From Flavobacterium sp. (GTDB lineage: Bacteria; Bacteroidota; Bacteroidia; Flavobacteriales; Flavobacteriaceae): a stretch of DNA of 64,000 bases. The stretch's first letter is position 1. Each line of letters begins with the position of its first letter. The position numbers were made by a program, and so were the translations under genes. Location: contig JADKHM010000004.1 in assembly GCA_016721735.1 (NCBI GenBank), forward strand, positions 248,001 through 312,000, read 5' to 3'. Under the pieces are notes generated by a model, which had not been told where the DNA came from, did not search any database, and saw only the letters and a list, made by a program, of their open reading frames with translations. Shown here piece after piece: positions 16,414 through 26,238 of the stretch.

Positions 16414-17174
16414 CAATAGGAGAATTGCACGAGTTTTTAGAACAGAAAGTAGTTCAATATAATACCACTCAATTTATCGACAGTGATCCGATTCAAATTC
16501 CACATCAATTTACCTTAAAGGAAGATATTGAAATAGCAGGTTTTCTTACAGCCACAATTTCGTGGGGCAACCGAAAAATGATTCTACAAAATGCGCATAA
16601 AATGATGCGGTTACTCGGAAACGCCCCATTTGACTATGTGATGTCCCATTCAGAAGCTGATTTACAGCGTTTAGAGCAATTTGTTCATCGAACTTTCAAT
16701 GGCACAGATTTCTCCACATTTATAAGAGGATTGAAACATATTTATGAAAACCATGGTGGACTCGAAGCTGTATTTTCAAAACATCAAGAGGAAGAAAATT
16801 TACAAAATAGCATCCATACATTGAAGCAATTATTTTTTGAAATTGAACATCAAAACCGAACACAAAAACACATTTCAGATCCACAAAACAATTCTGCAGC
16901 AAAGCGAATTAATATGTATTTGCGTTGGATGGTGCGCCAAGATCATACTGGCGTCGATTTAGGGATATGGAAAAGTATTTCTCCCTCTAAACTGTCCTGT
17001 CCGCTGGACGTACACTCTGGAAACGTTGCGCGAAAACTAGGATTGCTCGCACGCAACCAAAATGACGCAAAAGCACTTGCTGAGTTAGATGAAAATCTTC
17101 GAAAACTAGACCCAATCGATCCCGTAAAATATGATTTTGCACTATTTGGATTGGGTGTTTTTGAAAATTTTTAA
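16410..17174 (+). CDS. TIGR02757/DUF2400 family protein
   Basis: A 254-residue conserved protein with FLTATISWGNRKMILQNAHK, DFSTFIRGLKHIYENHGG, RINMYLRWMVRQ and LSCPLDVHSGNVARKLGLL, the signatures of TIGR02757. The start at 16410 overlaps the previous stop by four bases, preferred to the ATG at 16386 inside that gene. The family is widespread in Bacteroidota and thought to be related to HhH-GPD/DNA-glycosylase-like folds by some annotations; that is not evident to me here. No signal peptide. Function unproven. Confidence 0.85.
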   Translation: MTIGELHEFLEQKVVQYNTTQFIDSDPIQIPHQFTLKEDIEIAGFLTATISWGNRKMILQNAHKMMRLLGNAPFDYVMSHSEADLQRLEQFVHRTFNGTDFSTFIRGLKHIYENHGGLEAVFSKHQEEENLQNSIHTLKQLFFEIEHQNRTQKHISDPQNNSAAKRINMYLRWMVRQDHTGVDLGIWKSISPSKLSCPLDVHSGNVARKLGLLARNQNDAKALAELDENLRKLDPIDPVKYDFALFGLGVFENF

Positions 17175-17333
17175 AAATCACCTTATTTCCTTATTTTCAA
17201 AAAGTTAATACAAAAGCACGCTTTAAGGTAGGGTAAATAAAATGTTAATTGTTTAAAATTCCATATGGATTTACTGTCTATTTTATTAAATTCGCAGCGC
17301 CCTATTGCATTTTTTACAAAATATTAACTTACG

Positions 17334-18344
17334 ATGAAATTACTAAAAAACAAGAAATCACTTGCAATTATTATTGTTTCGATGATTGCTTCTAATGCTT
17401 TAACGTATTATTCGATAAAAAGAAACAGTGCAAATCTAGAGCAAGAAAATGCCATTAGCCACGACAATAATTATGACGTCACACGTTTAGATGGCTATAA
17501 ATATGTGAAACCTATTCTGTATGTAGATGGTAAATATGAGGCCGAGAACTTAAGTTCCATCAAACAAAATGTAACTAACATCATTGACAATTATAAGAAG
17601 ATTGGTATACTCAATTCCGCTTCAATGTACATCAAAGAATTTAAAGGTAATGGCTGGACAGGCGTCAATGTAGATGAGAAATATATGCCAGGTTCTTTGA
17701 TGAAAGTACCTGAATTGATTGCTTATCTAAAAATGAACGAACTAAAGCCAGGAACGTTAGACCGTGCGATTTCTTATGATCATAAAAATGACCTCGATAG
17801 ACATACCAATTTTAATTCGAAAACCATTCAAGTTGGGAATAAGTACACTATTCGTGAATTACTCACCTATATGATCAAATATTCAGACAATCAAGCAACT
17901 AATCTGCTTAACGAAAACATCGATAAAGATATTTTTGGAAGAGTATTTACAGACCTTGGTTTAGCAATTCCAGACTGGACATCAGGCAATTATCCGATAT
18001 CTGCTAAAGAGTACTCTGTGTTTATGAGAGCACTTTACAATGGTTCCTATCTGAATAAAGAAAATTCTGAAATTGGAGCCGAGTTATTAAGTCAATGCGA
18101 TTTTAATCGCGGAATGATTGCTGGACTACCAAAAGGCACCAAAGTGGCACATAAATTTGGTGAGTCCGGAAAAGTAAATGAACAACACCTTAGCGAATCC
18201 GCCATTATTTACATCAATAACAGTGCATACGTACTTACAGTAATGACAAGCGGAAAGGATTACAAGAAACTACCTGAAATCATCAAAGAGATTTCAGCGA
18301 ACGTCTACCAGTATATGAAAACAAATGAAGTAGCAAGTATATAA
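17334..18344 (+). CDS. Class A beta-lactamase-like serine hydrolase
   Basis: A 336-residue protein with an N-terminal membrane anchor (about residues 8-26) and a penicillin-recognising serine-hydrolase fold. The nucleophile motif S-x-x-K is SLMK with Ser at residue 121 (PGSLMKVPELIAYLK), and the SDN motif is at 184-186 (YSDNQATNLLNE). The third motif, normally KTG, is K-F-G at 274-276 (AHKFGESG). This combination fits class A beta-lactamase-related proteins, but the altered third motif and the membrane anchor make a resistance enzyme doubtful; a cell-wall or peptide hydrolase role is as likely. It stands alone. Confidence 0.82.
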   Translation: MKLLKNKKSLAIIIVSMIASNALTYYSIKRNSANLEQENAISHDNNYDVTRLDGYKYVKPILYVDGKYEAENLSSIKQNVTNIIDNYKKIGILNSASMYIKEFKGNGWTGVNVDEKYMPGSLMKVPELIAYLKMNELKPGTLDRAISYDHKNDLDRHTNFNSKTIQVGNKYTIRELLTYMIKYSDNQATNLLNENIDKDIFGRVFTDLGLAIPDWTSGNYPISAKEYSVFMRALYNGSYLNKENSEIGAELLSQCDFNRGMIAGLPKGTKVAHKFGESGKVNEQHLSESAIIYINNSAYVLTVMTSGKDYKKLPEIIKEISANVYQYMKTNEVASI

Positions 18345-18395
18345 TTGCCTCCGAAAAGAGAAATATTGAAAGCGCTCACGATGACCTAAAAAGCG

Positions 18396-18403
18396 TACCT
18401 TTG
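18396..18403 (+). promoter_or_regulatory. Candidate -7 element of the helicase gene
   Basis: TACCTTTG fits TAnnTTTG, 16 bases before the helicase ATG. No TTG lies at the ideal distance; the nearest is about 27 bases upstream. Confidence 0.4.
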
Positions 18404-18419
18404 CGGAAATTAAAACCCA

Positions 18420-19769
18420 ATGAGCACTTTCGAACAATTCAATCTACCCAAGTCGGTTCAAAAAGCCATAGATGAATTAGGATTTACTACGCCTACACCA
18501 ATTCAGGAAAAATCATTCTCAGTAATCATGTCTGGTCGAGATATGATGGGCATCGCTCAAACAGGCACAGGAAAGACTTTTGCGTATTTATTGCCGCTGC
18601 TCAAACTATACAAATTTACCCCAACACATACACCAAAAATTGTCATCTTGGTTCCAACACGTGAATTGGTTGTTCAAGTGGTTGAAGAAGTTGAAAAACT
18701 AACGCAATATATGTCAGTTCGAACGCTCGGAATTTATGGCGGCGTTAATATCAATACTCAAAAAACCGCGGTTTACCAAGGAACTGATATTTTAGTTGGA
18801 ACGCCGGGAAGAACCATGGACTTGGCGCTAGACAACGTAATCCGATTTGATGAAACCTCTAAATTGGTCATCGACGAATTTGATGAAATGTTGAACTTAG
18901 GTTTTCGTCCACAGCTAACTTCGATTTTAGCGATGATGAAACCAAAACGCCAAAACATCCTATTCTCAGCAACAATGACTGATGAAGTCGATGCAGTGCT
19001 CAACGACTTTTTTGATTTTCCAGAAGAAGTGAGTTTGGCGGCTTCGGGAACACCACTGACCAATATTACCCAATTATCATACAAGGTTCAGAATTTCAAT
19101 ACGAAAATTAATTTACTGAAACACCTGCTTTCAGAAAATGAAAACATGAGTCGGGTCTTGATTTTTGTAAATAACAAGAAAATCTCCGACATGCTTCACG
19201 ATAGTATTGAAGAAGATTTTGAAGGACAATTTGGGGTGATTCACTCTAACAAGTCGCAGAATTATCGACTCAATACCATGGCTTCGTTTCAAGAAGGAAA
19301 TCTGCGTGGTATCATCACTACGGATATTATGGCGCGTGGTTTAGATATTTCAGACATTACACACGTCATCAATTTTGAAATGCCAGAATTTCCCGAATTG
19401 TATATGCACAGAATTGGAAGAACAGGCCGAGCTGATGCAACTGGAACAGCCATAAGTTTTTACACCGCAAGAGAAGAAGAATTTAAGTTAGAAGCGGAAG
19501 TTCTGATGAATTTAGAAATTGAAAATGTAGCATTCCCCGAAGAAGTTGAAGTTTCACTCAAATTGATTGGCCCAGAAAAAGACAAACAACCGATTAAATT
19601 CTTACTCAAAAAACCAAAATTAGAAGGTGAAGGCGCGTTTCACGACAAAGCAAAGAAGAATAAGAAAGTTAATTTAGGTGGACCATCCAAGACAAAAAAG
19701 AAAACTTCAGGCTCCGTCAACAGAAACATGTTGAAGACCAGAGATAAGAAACGAAAAGACAAGAAATAA
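18420..19769 (+). CDS. DEAD-box family RNA helicase with DEFD motif II
   Basis: A 449-residue ATP-dependent RNA helicase. Motifs in order: Q motif TPTPIQEKS, Walker A AQTGTGKT, Ia PTRELV, GTPGRTMDL, motif II DEFD instead of DEAD, motif III SAT, IV VLIFVNNKK, V RGLDI, VI HRIGRTGRAD. After about residue 375 comes a basic tail rich in Lys (KKNKKVN, KTKKKTSG, RDKKRKDKK) that likely binds RNA. It probably acts in ribosome assembly or RNA decay. A heptad tract follows the stop. Confidence 0.93.
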   Translation: MSTFEQFNLPKSVQKAIDELGFTTPTPIQEKSFSVIMSGRDMMGIAQTGTGKTFAYLLPLLKLYKFTPTHTPKIVILVPTRELVVQVVEEVEKLTQYMSVRTLGIYGGVNINTQKTAVYQGTDILVGTPGRTMDLALDNVIRFDETSKLVIDEFDEMLNLGFRPQLTSILAMMKPKRQNILFSATMTDEVDAVLNDFFDFPEEVSLAASGTPLTNITQLSYKVQNFNTKINLLKHLLSENENMSRVLIFVNNKKISDMLHDSIEEDFEGQFGVIHSNKSQNYRLNTMASFQEGNLRGIITTDIMARGLDISDITHVINFEMPEFPELYMHRIGRTGRADATGTAISFYTAREEEFKLEAEVLMNLEIENVAFPEEVEVSLKLIGPEKDKQPIKFLLKKPKLEGEGAFHDKAKKNKKVNLGGPSKTKKKTSGSVNRNMLKTRDKKRKDKK

Positions 19770-19775
19770 ATGTTA

Positions 19776-19803
19776 TTTGATAATTGACAATTGATAATTG
19801 ATT
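19776..19803. repeat. Tandem TTGATAA-type heptads after the helicase stop
   Basis: Four heptads in a row (TTGATAA, TTGACAA, TTGATAA, TTGATTG) begin 6 bases after the stop. The unit is the same as at 9445. Confidence 0.85.
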
Positions 19804-19874
19804 GTTATTTTTGACCATCCAGAAATTACTGAACTTTTCCAAGTCAAAAAGCAGTGATGTAAACTAAATTAAGC

Positions 19875-21803
19875 ATGCAATTCAAACATCCGGAAATTCT
19901 TTACTTCCTATTTTTACTGCTTATTCCGATATTGGTTCACTTGTTTCAATTGCGTCGATTTAAGAAAGAATATTTTACCAATGTTCGATTTCTAAAAGAA
20001 ATTTCTATTCAAACCAGAAAGAGTTCTAAAATCAAAAAGTGGTTGCTTTTGGCCACAAGATTGTTGCTTTTGACATGTATCATTCTCGCCTTTGCACAAC
20101 CTTTTTTCGCAGCAAAAGACAGTAAGAATAGCAACAATGAACTCTATCTTGTCGTTGACAATTCCTATAGCATGCAAGCTAAAGGGCAGAAAGGCGCTTT
20201 GTTAAAAAGAGCCATCGAAGACCTTTTAGAACATGCGCCTGCCAATCAAACTTTCTCTTTGATAACCAATTCTGAAACGTTTTGGAATACGGACATCAAA
20301 TCGATACAAAAGGAACTGCAAAACCTTTCGTATAGTCCGCTTTCCTTCCAGTTAGAAAGTGCTATGGCAAAAATAAAATCGCATCAATCTGCGCTTAACA
20401 AAGACGTGGTTGTGATTACAGACGCCATCGGATTGCAACCCAAACAACTGAAAAGCATCGACAAATCTTGGAATACTATTTTTGTTGTTCCGAAAGCCGA
20501 ACAAAAAAACAACGTGGCCGTCGATAGCGTTTTTATCGAACAAACCTTAGATAATTTTTATGAAATTGGAATTCATCTCACGTCATACGGCGAAGATGAA
20601 AAAGAGTTTCCAATGGCATTATACAACAAAGAAAGACTAATTGCCAAAACCATTTTTAAAATGGAATCGAAAGAAAAAACAGTAAAATTTACGATTCCAA
20701 AAGACGATTTTAATGGCTACGCCAGCATTACTGATAATAGTTTATCCTACGACAATACGCTGTATTTTAGCATTTCAAAACCTGAAAAAATTAATGTTTT
20801 GAGTATTGGAAGCCCGGAAAAAAGCGGATTCTTAAGTCGAATTTATACTTCAAATGAATTCAATTTTGTGAACTCCGAGCTTTCCAATTTGGACTACAAT
20901 CAACTGGAAAATCAAGATGCCATTATACTCAATGAATTGACTGATATTCCTCAAGCGTTACAAACTACACTAAAGACTTTTGTATCCAAAGGCGGCAATG
21001 TCGTTTTGATTCCATCTAACGAAAGTAATACTGCAACAGTCAATAGTTTTCTGAATAATTTTGGCAAAATACAATTTCAAAACCTTCAGAAAAACGAAAA
21101 ATTAATCACGAAAATCGCCTATAACAACCCGATATTTAAGACCGTTTTTGAAAAACAAGTCGCCAATTTTCAATACCCAAAAACCAATAATTCTTTTAGA
21201 ATTGGCAGCGCTTATCCAGCTATTTTGAGTTATGAAGATCAAAGCGCATTTTTGACGTCAATTCAAAATGAGCTATCGTCGGTTTATGTTTTTGCTGCGG
21301 CATTGAACAAGGAAAATTCCAATTTTCAAAATTCACCTTTGATTGTGCCTGTTTTCTATAATATGGCGCAAAGCATTCAAAAAACTGGAATATCATCCAT
21401 GCAGATTGGAGAAAACAATAGCATTTTTATGAATGCAACATTAAGTAAAGACGACATTTTATCTATTAAAAATAAAGACGAGAACTTCATTCCAATTCAA
21501 CAAATACTCAATAACAAAGTAAAATTAACTTGTACAGACAAACCTGAAATTGCTGGTAATTACGGTGTATTCAAGGCCGATGAACAACTCAAGAATATTA
21601 GTTTCAATTACAACCGCACGGAAAGTGCGCTTGCCGGAAGTTCAGACAATCTACTTGCCGATTTTACGCAAAAGGAAACTATATCAGCAGTTTTTGATAC
21701 CTTGCAGTTCGAAAGAACAAACAATGAACTTTGGAAATGGTTTGTTATCCTCACATTGTTATTTTTAGTCCTTGAAGTACTCATTCAAAAATTTGTAAAA
21801 TGA
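19875..21803 (+). CDS. BatA-domain / von Willebrand A-like membrane protein
   Basis: A 642-residue protein opening with the BatA N-terminal domain (LIPILVHLFQLRRFKKEYF, then KIKKWLLLATRLLLL), two transmembrane helices near the N-terminus and one at the C-terminus (about 617-636). Residues about 90-210 resemble a VWA domain (LVVDNSYSMQ, with D-x-S-x-S as D-N-S-Y-S, the metal-ion site). The large remainder resembles the glutamine-amidotransferase-like region of Bacteroidota BatA-type proteins. It is probably an envelope protein. The stop overlaps the next start by four bases (ATGA), so it is coupled to the dihydroorotase homologue. Confidence 0.85.
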   Translation: MQFKHPEILYFLFLLLIPILVHLFQLRRFKKEYFTNVRFLKEISIQTRKSSKIKKWLLLATRLLLLTCIILAFAQPFFAAKDSKNSNNELYLVVDNSYSMQAKGQKGALLKRAIEDLLEHAPANQTFSLITNSETFWNTDIKSIQKELQNLSYSPLSFQLESAMAKIKSHQSALNKDVVVITDAIGLQPKQLKSIDKSWNTIFVVPKAEQKNNVAVDSVFIEQTLDNFYEIGIHLTSYGEDEKEFPMALYNKERLIAKTIFKMESKEKTVKFTIPKDDFNGYASITDNSLSYDNTLYFSISKPEKINVLSIGSPEKSGFLSRIYTSNEFNFVNSELSNLDYNQLENQDAIILNELTDIPQALQTTLKTFVSKGGNVVLIPSNESNTATVNSFLNNFGKIQFQNLQKNEKLITKIAYNNPIFKTVFEKQVANFQYPKTNNSFRIGSAYPAILSYEDQSAFLTSIQNELSSVYVFAAALNKENSNFQNSPLIVPVFYNMAQSIQKTGISSMQIGENNSIFMNATLSKDDILSIKNKDENFIPIQQILNNKVKLTCTDKPEIAGNYGVFKADEQLKNISFNYNRTESALAGSSDNLLADFTQKETISAVFDTLQFERTNNELWKWFVILTLLFLVLEVLIQKFVK

Positions 21804-23059
21804 ATTTAATTGTCAGAGCTGCTAAAATAATCGATACTAAAAGTCCATATCACAATCAAATTGTAGATATCCAGATTGAAAATGGATTGATTAAAAAAAT
21901 TGGCGCATCACTAGCAAATTCAGATCATTTACAGGAAGTAATCCTCGAAAACTTGCATCTTTCGCAAGGTTGGTTTGATTCAAGTGTATGCTTTGGTGAG
22001 CCCGGATATGAAGACTGCGAAACCATCGAAAACGGATTACTTGTGGCGGCCAAAAGCGGTTTCACTGGCGTGGCTTTGCAACCCAATACAAATCCCATTA
22101 TTGACAACCAATCGCAAGTACATTTTGTACAATCGAAAGCGAAAGATGCTGCTACCCAACTCTATCCTATTGGTGCACTTACCAAAGAAAGTTTGGGTAA
22201 GGACATGGCTGAAATGTTCGACATGAAAAATGCCGGAGCCATTGCCTTTGGTGACTATAACAAAAGTATCAGCAATACTAATCTACTCAAGATTGCTTTA
22301 CAATATACCCAAGATTTTGACGGTTTAGTCCTCGCCTTTTCGCAAGATTCAAACCTCAAAGGAAACGGAGTTGCCAATGAAGGAGTTGTTGCTACAAGCT
22401 TGGGTTTGAAAGGAATTCCGAATTTAGCTGAAGAATTGGAAGTCGCACGAAACTTATTTCTTTTGGAATATACTGGTGGAAAATTGCATATTCCAACAAT
22501 CTCTACAGAAAAATCAGTAGCTCTTATAAAAGAAGCTAGAGCCAAAGGTTTGCAAATCAGCTGTAGCGTTGCGGTGCACCACTTGGTTTTGACTGATGAA
22601 AAACTTGATGGATTTGACACACGACTTAAAGTCATGCCGCCACTGCGCACAGCAACAGATCGAATGGCACTAATCGCCGGCGTTATTGACGGCACGATTG
22701 ACATGATTACTACCGATCATAATCCGATTGACATTGAGCATAAAAAAATGGAATTCGATTTGGCTAAGTATGGAACAATTGGATTAGAAAGTGCGTTTGG
22801 CGCCTTGCTAACTGTCTTGCCTTTAGTAACTGTTATCGAAAAACTTACAAGTGGGAAGTCAGTATTTGGGATTCAAGACGCTACAATTACAGAAGGAAAT
22901 ATTGCCAATCTTAGCTTTTTCAATCCTGAGGGAACTTGGACATTCACCAAAGAAAACATCCAATCAAAATCTAAAAATTCCGCTTTCTTAGGACAAGAAA
23001 TGAAGGGAAAAGCATACGGAATTTATAACCAAGGAAAACTAGTTATTTCAAATGAATAA
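21800..23059 (+). CDS. Dihydroorotase-like protein lacking metal ligands
   Basis: A 419-residue amidohydrolase of the dihydroorotase class. The usual metal motif D-x-H-x-H-F is replaced by FDSSVCFGEPGYE: the two His are Ser62 and Cys64. The region that normally holds a second His ligand (HVST) reads HIPTISTEKS, and the motif TDHAPH is TDHNPID. Other parts are well conserved (SCSVAVHHL, RLKVMPPLR, GLESAFGALL). I infer a catalytically impaired or regulatory paralogue, as known for PyrC-like partners of aspartate carbamoyltransferase, or a different reaction. It is translationally coupled to the BatA protein and overlaps the next gene by 8 bases. Confidence 0.85.
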   Translation: MNLIVRAAKIIDTKSPYHNQIVDIQIENGLIKKIGASLANSDHLQEVILENLHLSQGWFDSSVCFGEPGYEDCETIENGLLVAAKSGFTGVALQPNTNPIIDNQSQVHFVQSKAKDAATQLYPIGALTKESLGKDMAEMFDMKNAGAIAFGDYNKSISNTNLLKIALQYTQDFDGLVLAFSQDSNLKGNGVANEGVVATSLGLKGIPNLAEELEVARNLFLLEYTGGKLHIPTISTEKSVALIKEARAKGLQISCSVAVHHLVLTDEKLDGFDTRLKVMPPLRTATDRMALIAGVIDGTIDMITTDHNPIDIEHKKMEFDLAKYGTIGLESAFGALLTVLPLVTVIEKLTSGKSVFGIQDATITEGNIANLSFFNPEGTWTFTKENIQSKSKNSAFLGQEMKGKAYGIYNQGKLVISNE

Positions 23060-23375
23060 TACAGTTGAAGAAGGAAAAACCGCGGCCATCACAAGTTATA
23101 TTTTGATTGTTGGCGTTCTAATAGCACTTTCGATGAATTCCGAAAATAAGAATTCATTCGCCTCTTTTCACATCCGTCAAGCATTAGGATTATCGATTAC
23201 GTTTCTTTCGTTGGGATTGCTTGTGAGTAATTTTGATAGTTTGATGATTTCCGCCACGATGTGGATTTTCGTTTCCGTTTTATGGACTTACGGTTTTTTC
23301 ACAGCCATCAAGGGCGATACGAAACCATTGCCGTTGTTAGGAAATTTGTTTCAAAAAGTATTTCACTTTATATAA
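23052..23375 (+). CDS. Small DUF4870-like membrane protein
   Basis: A 107-residue protein with about three transmembrane segments (residues about 12-28, 45-62, 67-88) and the block FASFHIRQALGLSITFLSLG, typical of the DUF4870/Tic20-like family. It overlaps the dihydroorotase stop by 8 bases, so it is the last gene of the BatA operon. It probably sits in the inner membrane. Function unknown. Confidence 0.8.
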   Translation: MNNTVEEGKTAAITSYILIVGVLIALSMNSENKNSFASFHIRQALGLSITFLSLGLLVSNFDSLMISATMWIFVSVLWTYGFFTAIKGDTKPLPLLGNLFQKVFHFI

Positions 23376-23407
23376 TGAATGCTGACAATTGTTGAAATCA
23401 GTGTTCA

Positions 23408-26236
23408 TTATTGATGTAAATCCAACCAGTTTTCGATGGACTTTCTAAAATCAATCACATAATAATAGGTCGCATCTGGAAGCATATTTCCATTATCATC
23501 TTGACCGTGCCTTCCTCTGTATAATTATTTCTGCTGTAGACTTTAGTCCCATATCTATTGAAAATGACAAGTTTTTCTACATCTAATAATCGTAGATCAA
23601 AAAATTCATTCAAGCCGTCATTATTGGGTGAAATCCCTTTTTGAATTTCACAATAAACACTTTGTAAAGTTGGCCTTTGTTTTGGACAACCGTCCGAATT
23701 AGTTACAGTAATATCGAAAGTAATCGGCATGGTTTCATTAATACTCGTACTTTTCAAATAACTGGTGACATTCAGAATGGCATTATTTGCAATAGTAATG
23801 TTATTCAACTGCCAATCATATTGCGCTGAATTACTATCAAAACTTTGTAAGGTTGGTAGGATTTCTAGAAATAATTCTCCATTTTGACAGTATCTGATAT
23901 GTTCAAAATCAAAATCATCAAAAACAACTAACTCCTTCGACGTAGGAACGGCGCACTCTGTCGCATTTGGCGTAAAAACATAAGTGGCAGTTTGTGTATT
24001 ATTCAGAGAAGGCGACCAAGAACCAGTAATGCCATTTGAGGAAGTTGTGGGTAATTCAAACTGTGAATCTGCAAAACAGATAGCATCTGCAAGAGAAAAA
24101 ACAGGGGAAATTCTAGGTGTAACAGTAATTGTCATTGGTACCAAGAGAGCACAAACATCACTTGGTGTAAAAGTGTAGGTTGTTGTAACTGTATTATTTA
24201 TGGCAGGCGACCAAACACCAGAAATTCCATTTGATGATATCGTCGGCAAACTTGCTAATGCATTGCCTTCGCAAATCGCAGCTACTTGGCTAAAGATAGG
24301 CGTAGGTTTGGGATTAACAACGATGGTCATAGTAACAAGATCTACACATGAACCCCCATTTGGTGTAAATGAATAGGTAGTTGTTTGTAGATTATTTAGA
24401 GCTGGAGCCCAAGTGCCCACAATCCCATTTAGAGAAGTAAGTGGCAACGGATCTAGTAATGAACCTTCGCATATAGCTGGAATTTGGAAAAGTAGGAACG
24501 GTTATCGACAACACTCCAATAGTCATCACGGCGTTGGAAATACAAGCGCCTTGTATAGTTGGTGTAAAAGTATAGGTTGTTGTTTCGGCATTATTGATTG
24601 GAGGAGCCCAAGTCCCAGAGACGCCGTTGATTGAGGTTGTAGGTAACGCATTTAGAGTAGCCCCAGAACATATAGAAGCTACTTGCTCGAATTGCGGCGT
24701 CACATTACTATTAACGGTAATGGTTGACGATAAAGATAAAAATTTGAACATTCTCCATCTCCGCCGAGAATAAAAGTTAGGTTGATATTTTGATTAACAC
24801 TTGGTCCAGACTGTAACTAGAACTGATCCATTAGCGCCTATTGTTGCTGTTTGTGTAGTACCATTATTTAGTTTGTAACTAACGATAGCACCAGCTGTTC
24901 CGCTGATAACAAAAACGGCATCTTCTCCCGGACAAATGGTTGGGCTAACCGCAGTAAGTGTTGGCGGATCGCAGATTGTTCCGCAAACAGCTACAATTGG
25001 AGGTGTGATAAAATCAAAAGATTGTTGTTGCATATTCTGCCCAGAACCATCTCCCATAGAACCATCAACTCGATGTCCCACATAACCATATCTAACGCTC
25101 CCCAACTTTATGACCGCAGTAGAATGTCCTCCAGCTTCCACTTGCGTAATACATCCGAACTTGTATCCCTGAGGTGAATCCAAAATTTACAAAATTCATT
25201 CTCCAATCATAAAGGCACTATTTGAACCCGCAGTATAAAAGGCCACCCACTGATACTGCAATTGTAGGGTTAAGCCTTCATGCTCATTGGCCGAAATCCG
25301 CGGCATCGGTTATAATTGATCCATCAGGATTTAAGCATTTACCCAACTAATCTATAGTAGTTGTCTGGTCTCCAATTGGCCATAATTTAAACCTAAGAAT
25401 ACAATTTTTATCTGTTCCCAAAATAAATAAGAAGGACACCACCATACCAGTTCCTTGGATCATCTTTATTCCTGGCATACCAGCTGGTAAAGTCATTTGG
25501 GTAGCATAATTCCTTGTAGATGGTGCCATCACCCAAAAACAATTACCCCATGTCCAAAAGTCCCATCAGATTTTAAGCGAGCCAACCAGAATTCCCTCTG
25601 GCACAATAACTTTGTCAATGGTGTTGCAGCATCTTGCATCTTGCCATTGCAATCTTCCTGTTCTCCATTTCCTGACGGAATTTCTTGAGGATAAAACATA
25701 CTTCCAATACACGTTGTAATCATTAATGTGCTAGTAGAAGCAAAAAGCATTTTTATATCTCCAGTCCCAACATTCAAGGGTAAGCCATCCGTTTTGCCAT
25801 TTACTGTTATTCTGTTTAATATAGATGAAGTCGTAATTTGATTACTAATTACTGTACCTTCGTTGCCGCCAACAAATAAACCATCAGAAGTTAAGACAAT
25901 CAGTTGTGAGTTTGTTCCAGCGGAACCAACAGCAATTTTATAAATAGTTCCTGTTAAATTAGGGTAATTGGTTGGGTTTACTGATATTGGAGATAAGGCA
26001 GCACTAAATCCATTTTCCTGCATATCGGCACCCCACACTTTCCATTCTCCATTGGGTTCCTTTATAAAAGTGGAATGAAAACACGACCCCATATTGTCAT
26101 AGGCAATATTTGTGGCGTCATCGTTAGAATATAAACCTGTATTTCCGTTGCAAAATTCAGAGCCTCCGCATTGCGCCAATAAAGTAGTAACTGATCCAAA
26201 AACAAAAATTAAGGTTAACAAGTAGATATACTTCAT
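23408..26236 (-). pseudogene. T9SS type B secreted repeat protein, broken by many frameshifts
   Basis: The start at 26236 (MKYIYLLTLIFVFGS, signal peptide to LLAQ) opens a protein resembling a regulator-of-chromosome-condensation-like or propeller region (WKVWGADMQENG, VLTSDGLFVGGNEG). Reading continues in other frames: at 25347-25532, 24794-25183, 24392-24751 and 23455-24447. Breaks lie near 25557 (short A-run on plus), 25345 (in-frame TAG), 25300, 25190, 24815, 24745, 24486 and 23515. The middle and end are CSGxxLxxLPTTSxNGxxGxW repeats (about five), then a gliding-motility type B C-terminus (GISPNNDGLNEFFDLR, IFNRYGTKVYS). With the last shift corrected it ends at 23408. It is likely non-functional unless the reads are wrong. 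Confidence 0.8.
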
Positions 26237-26238
26237 CT

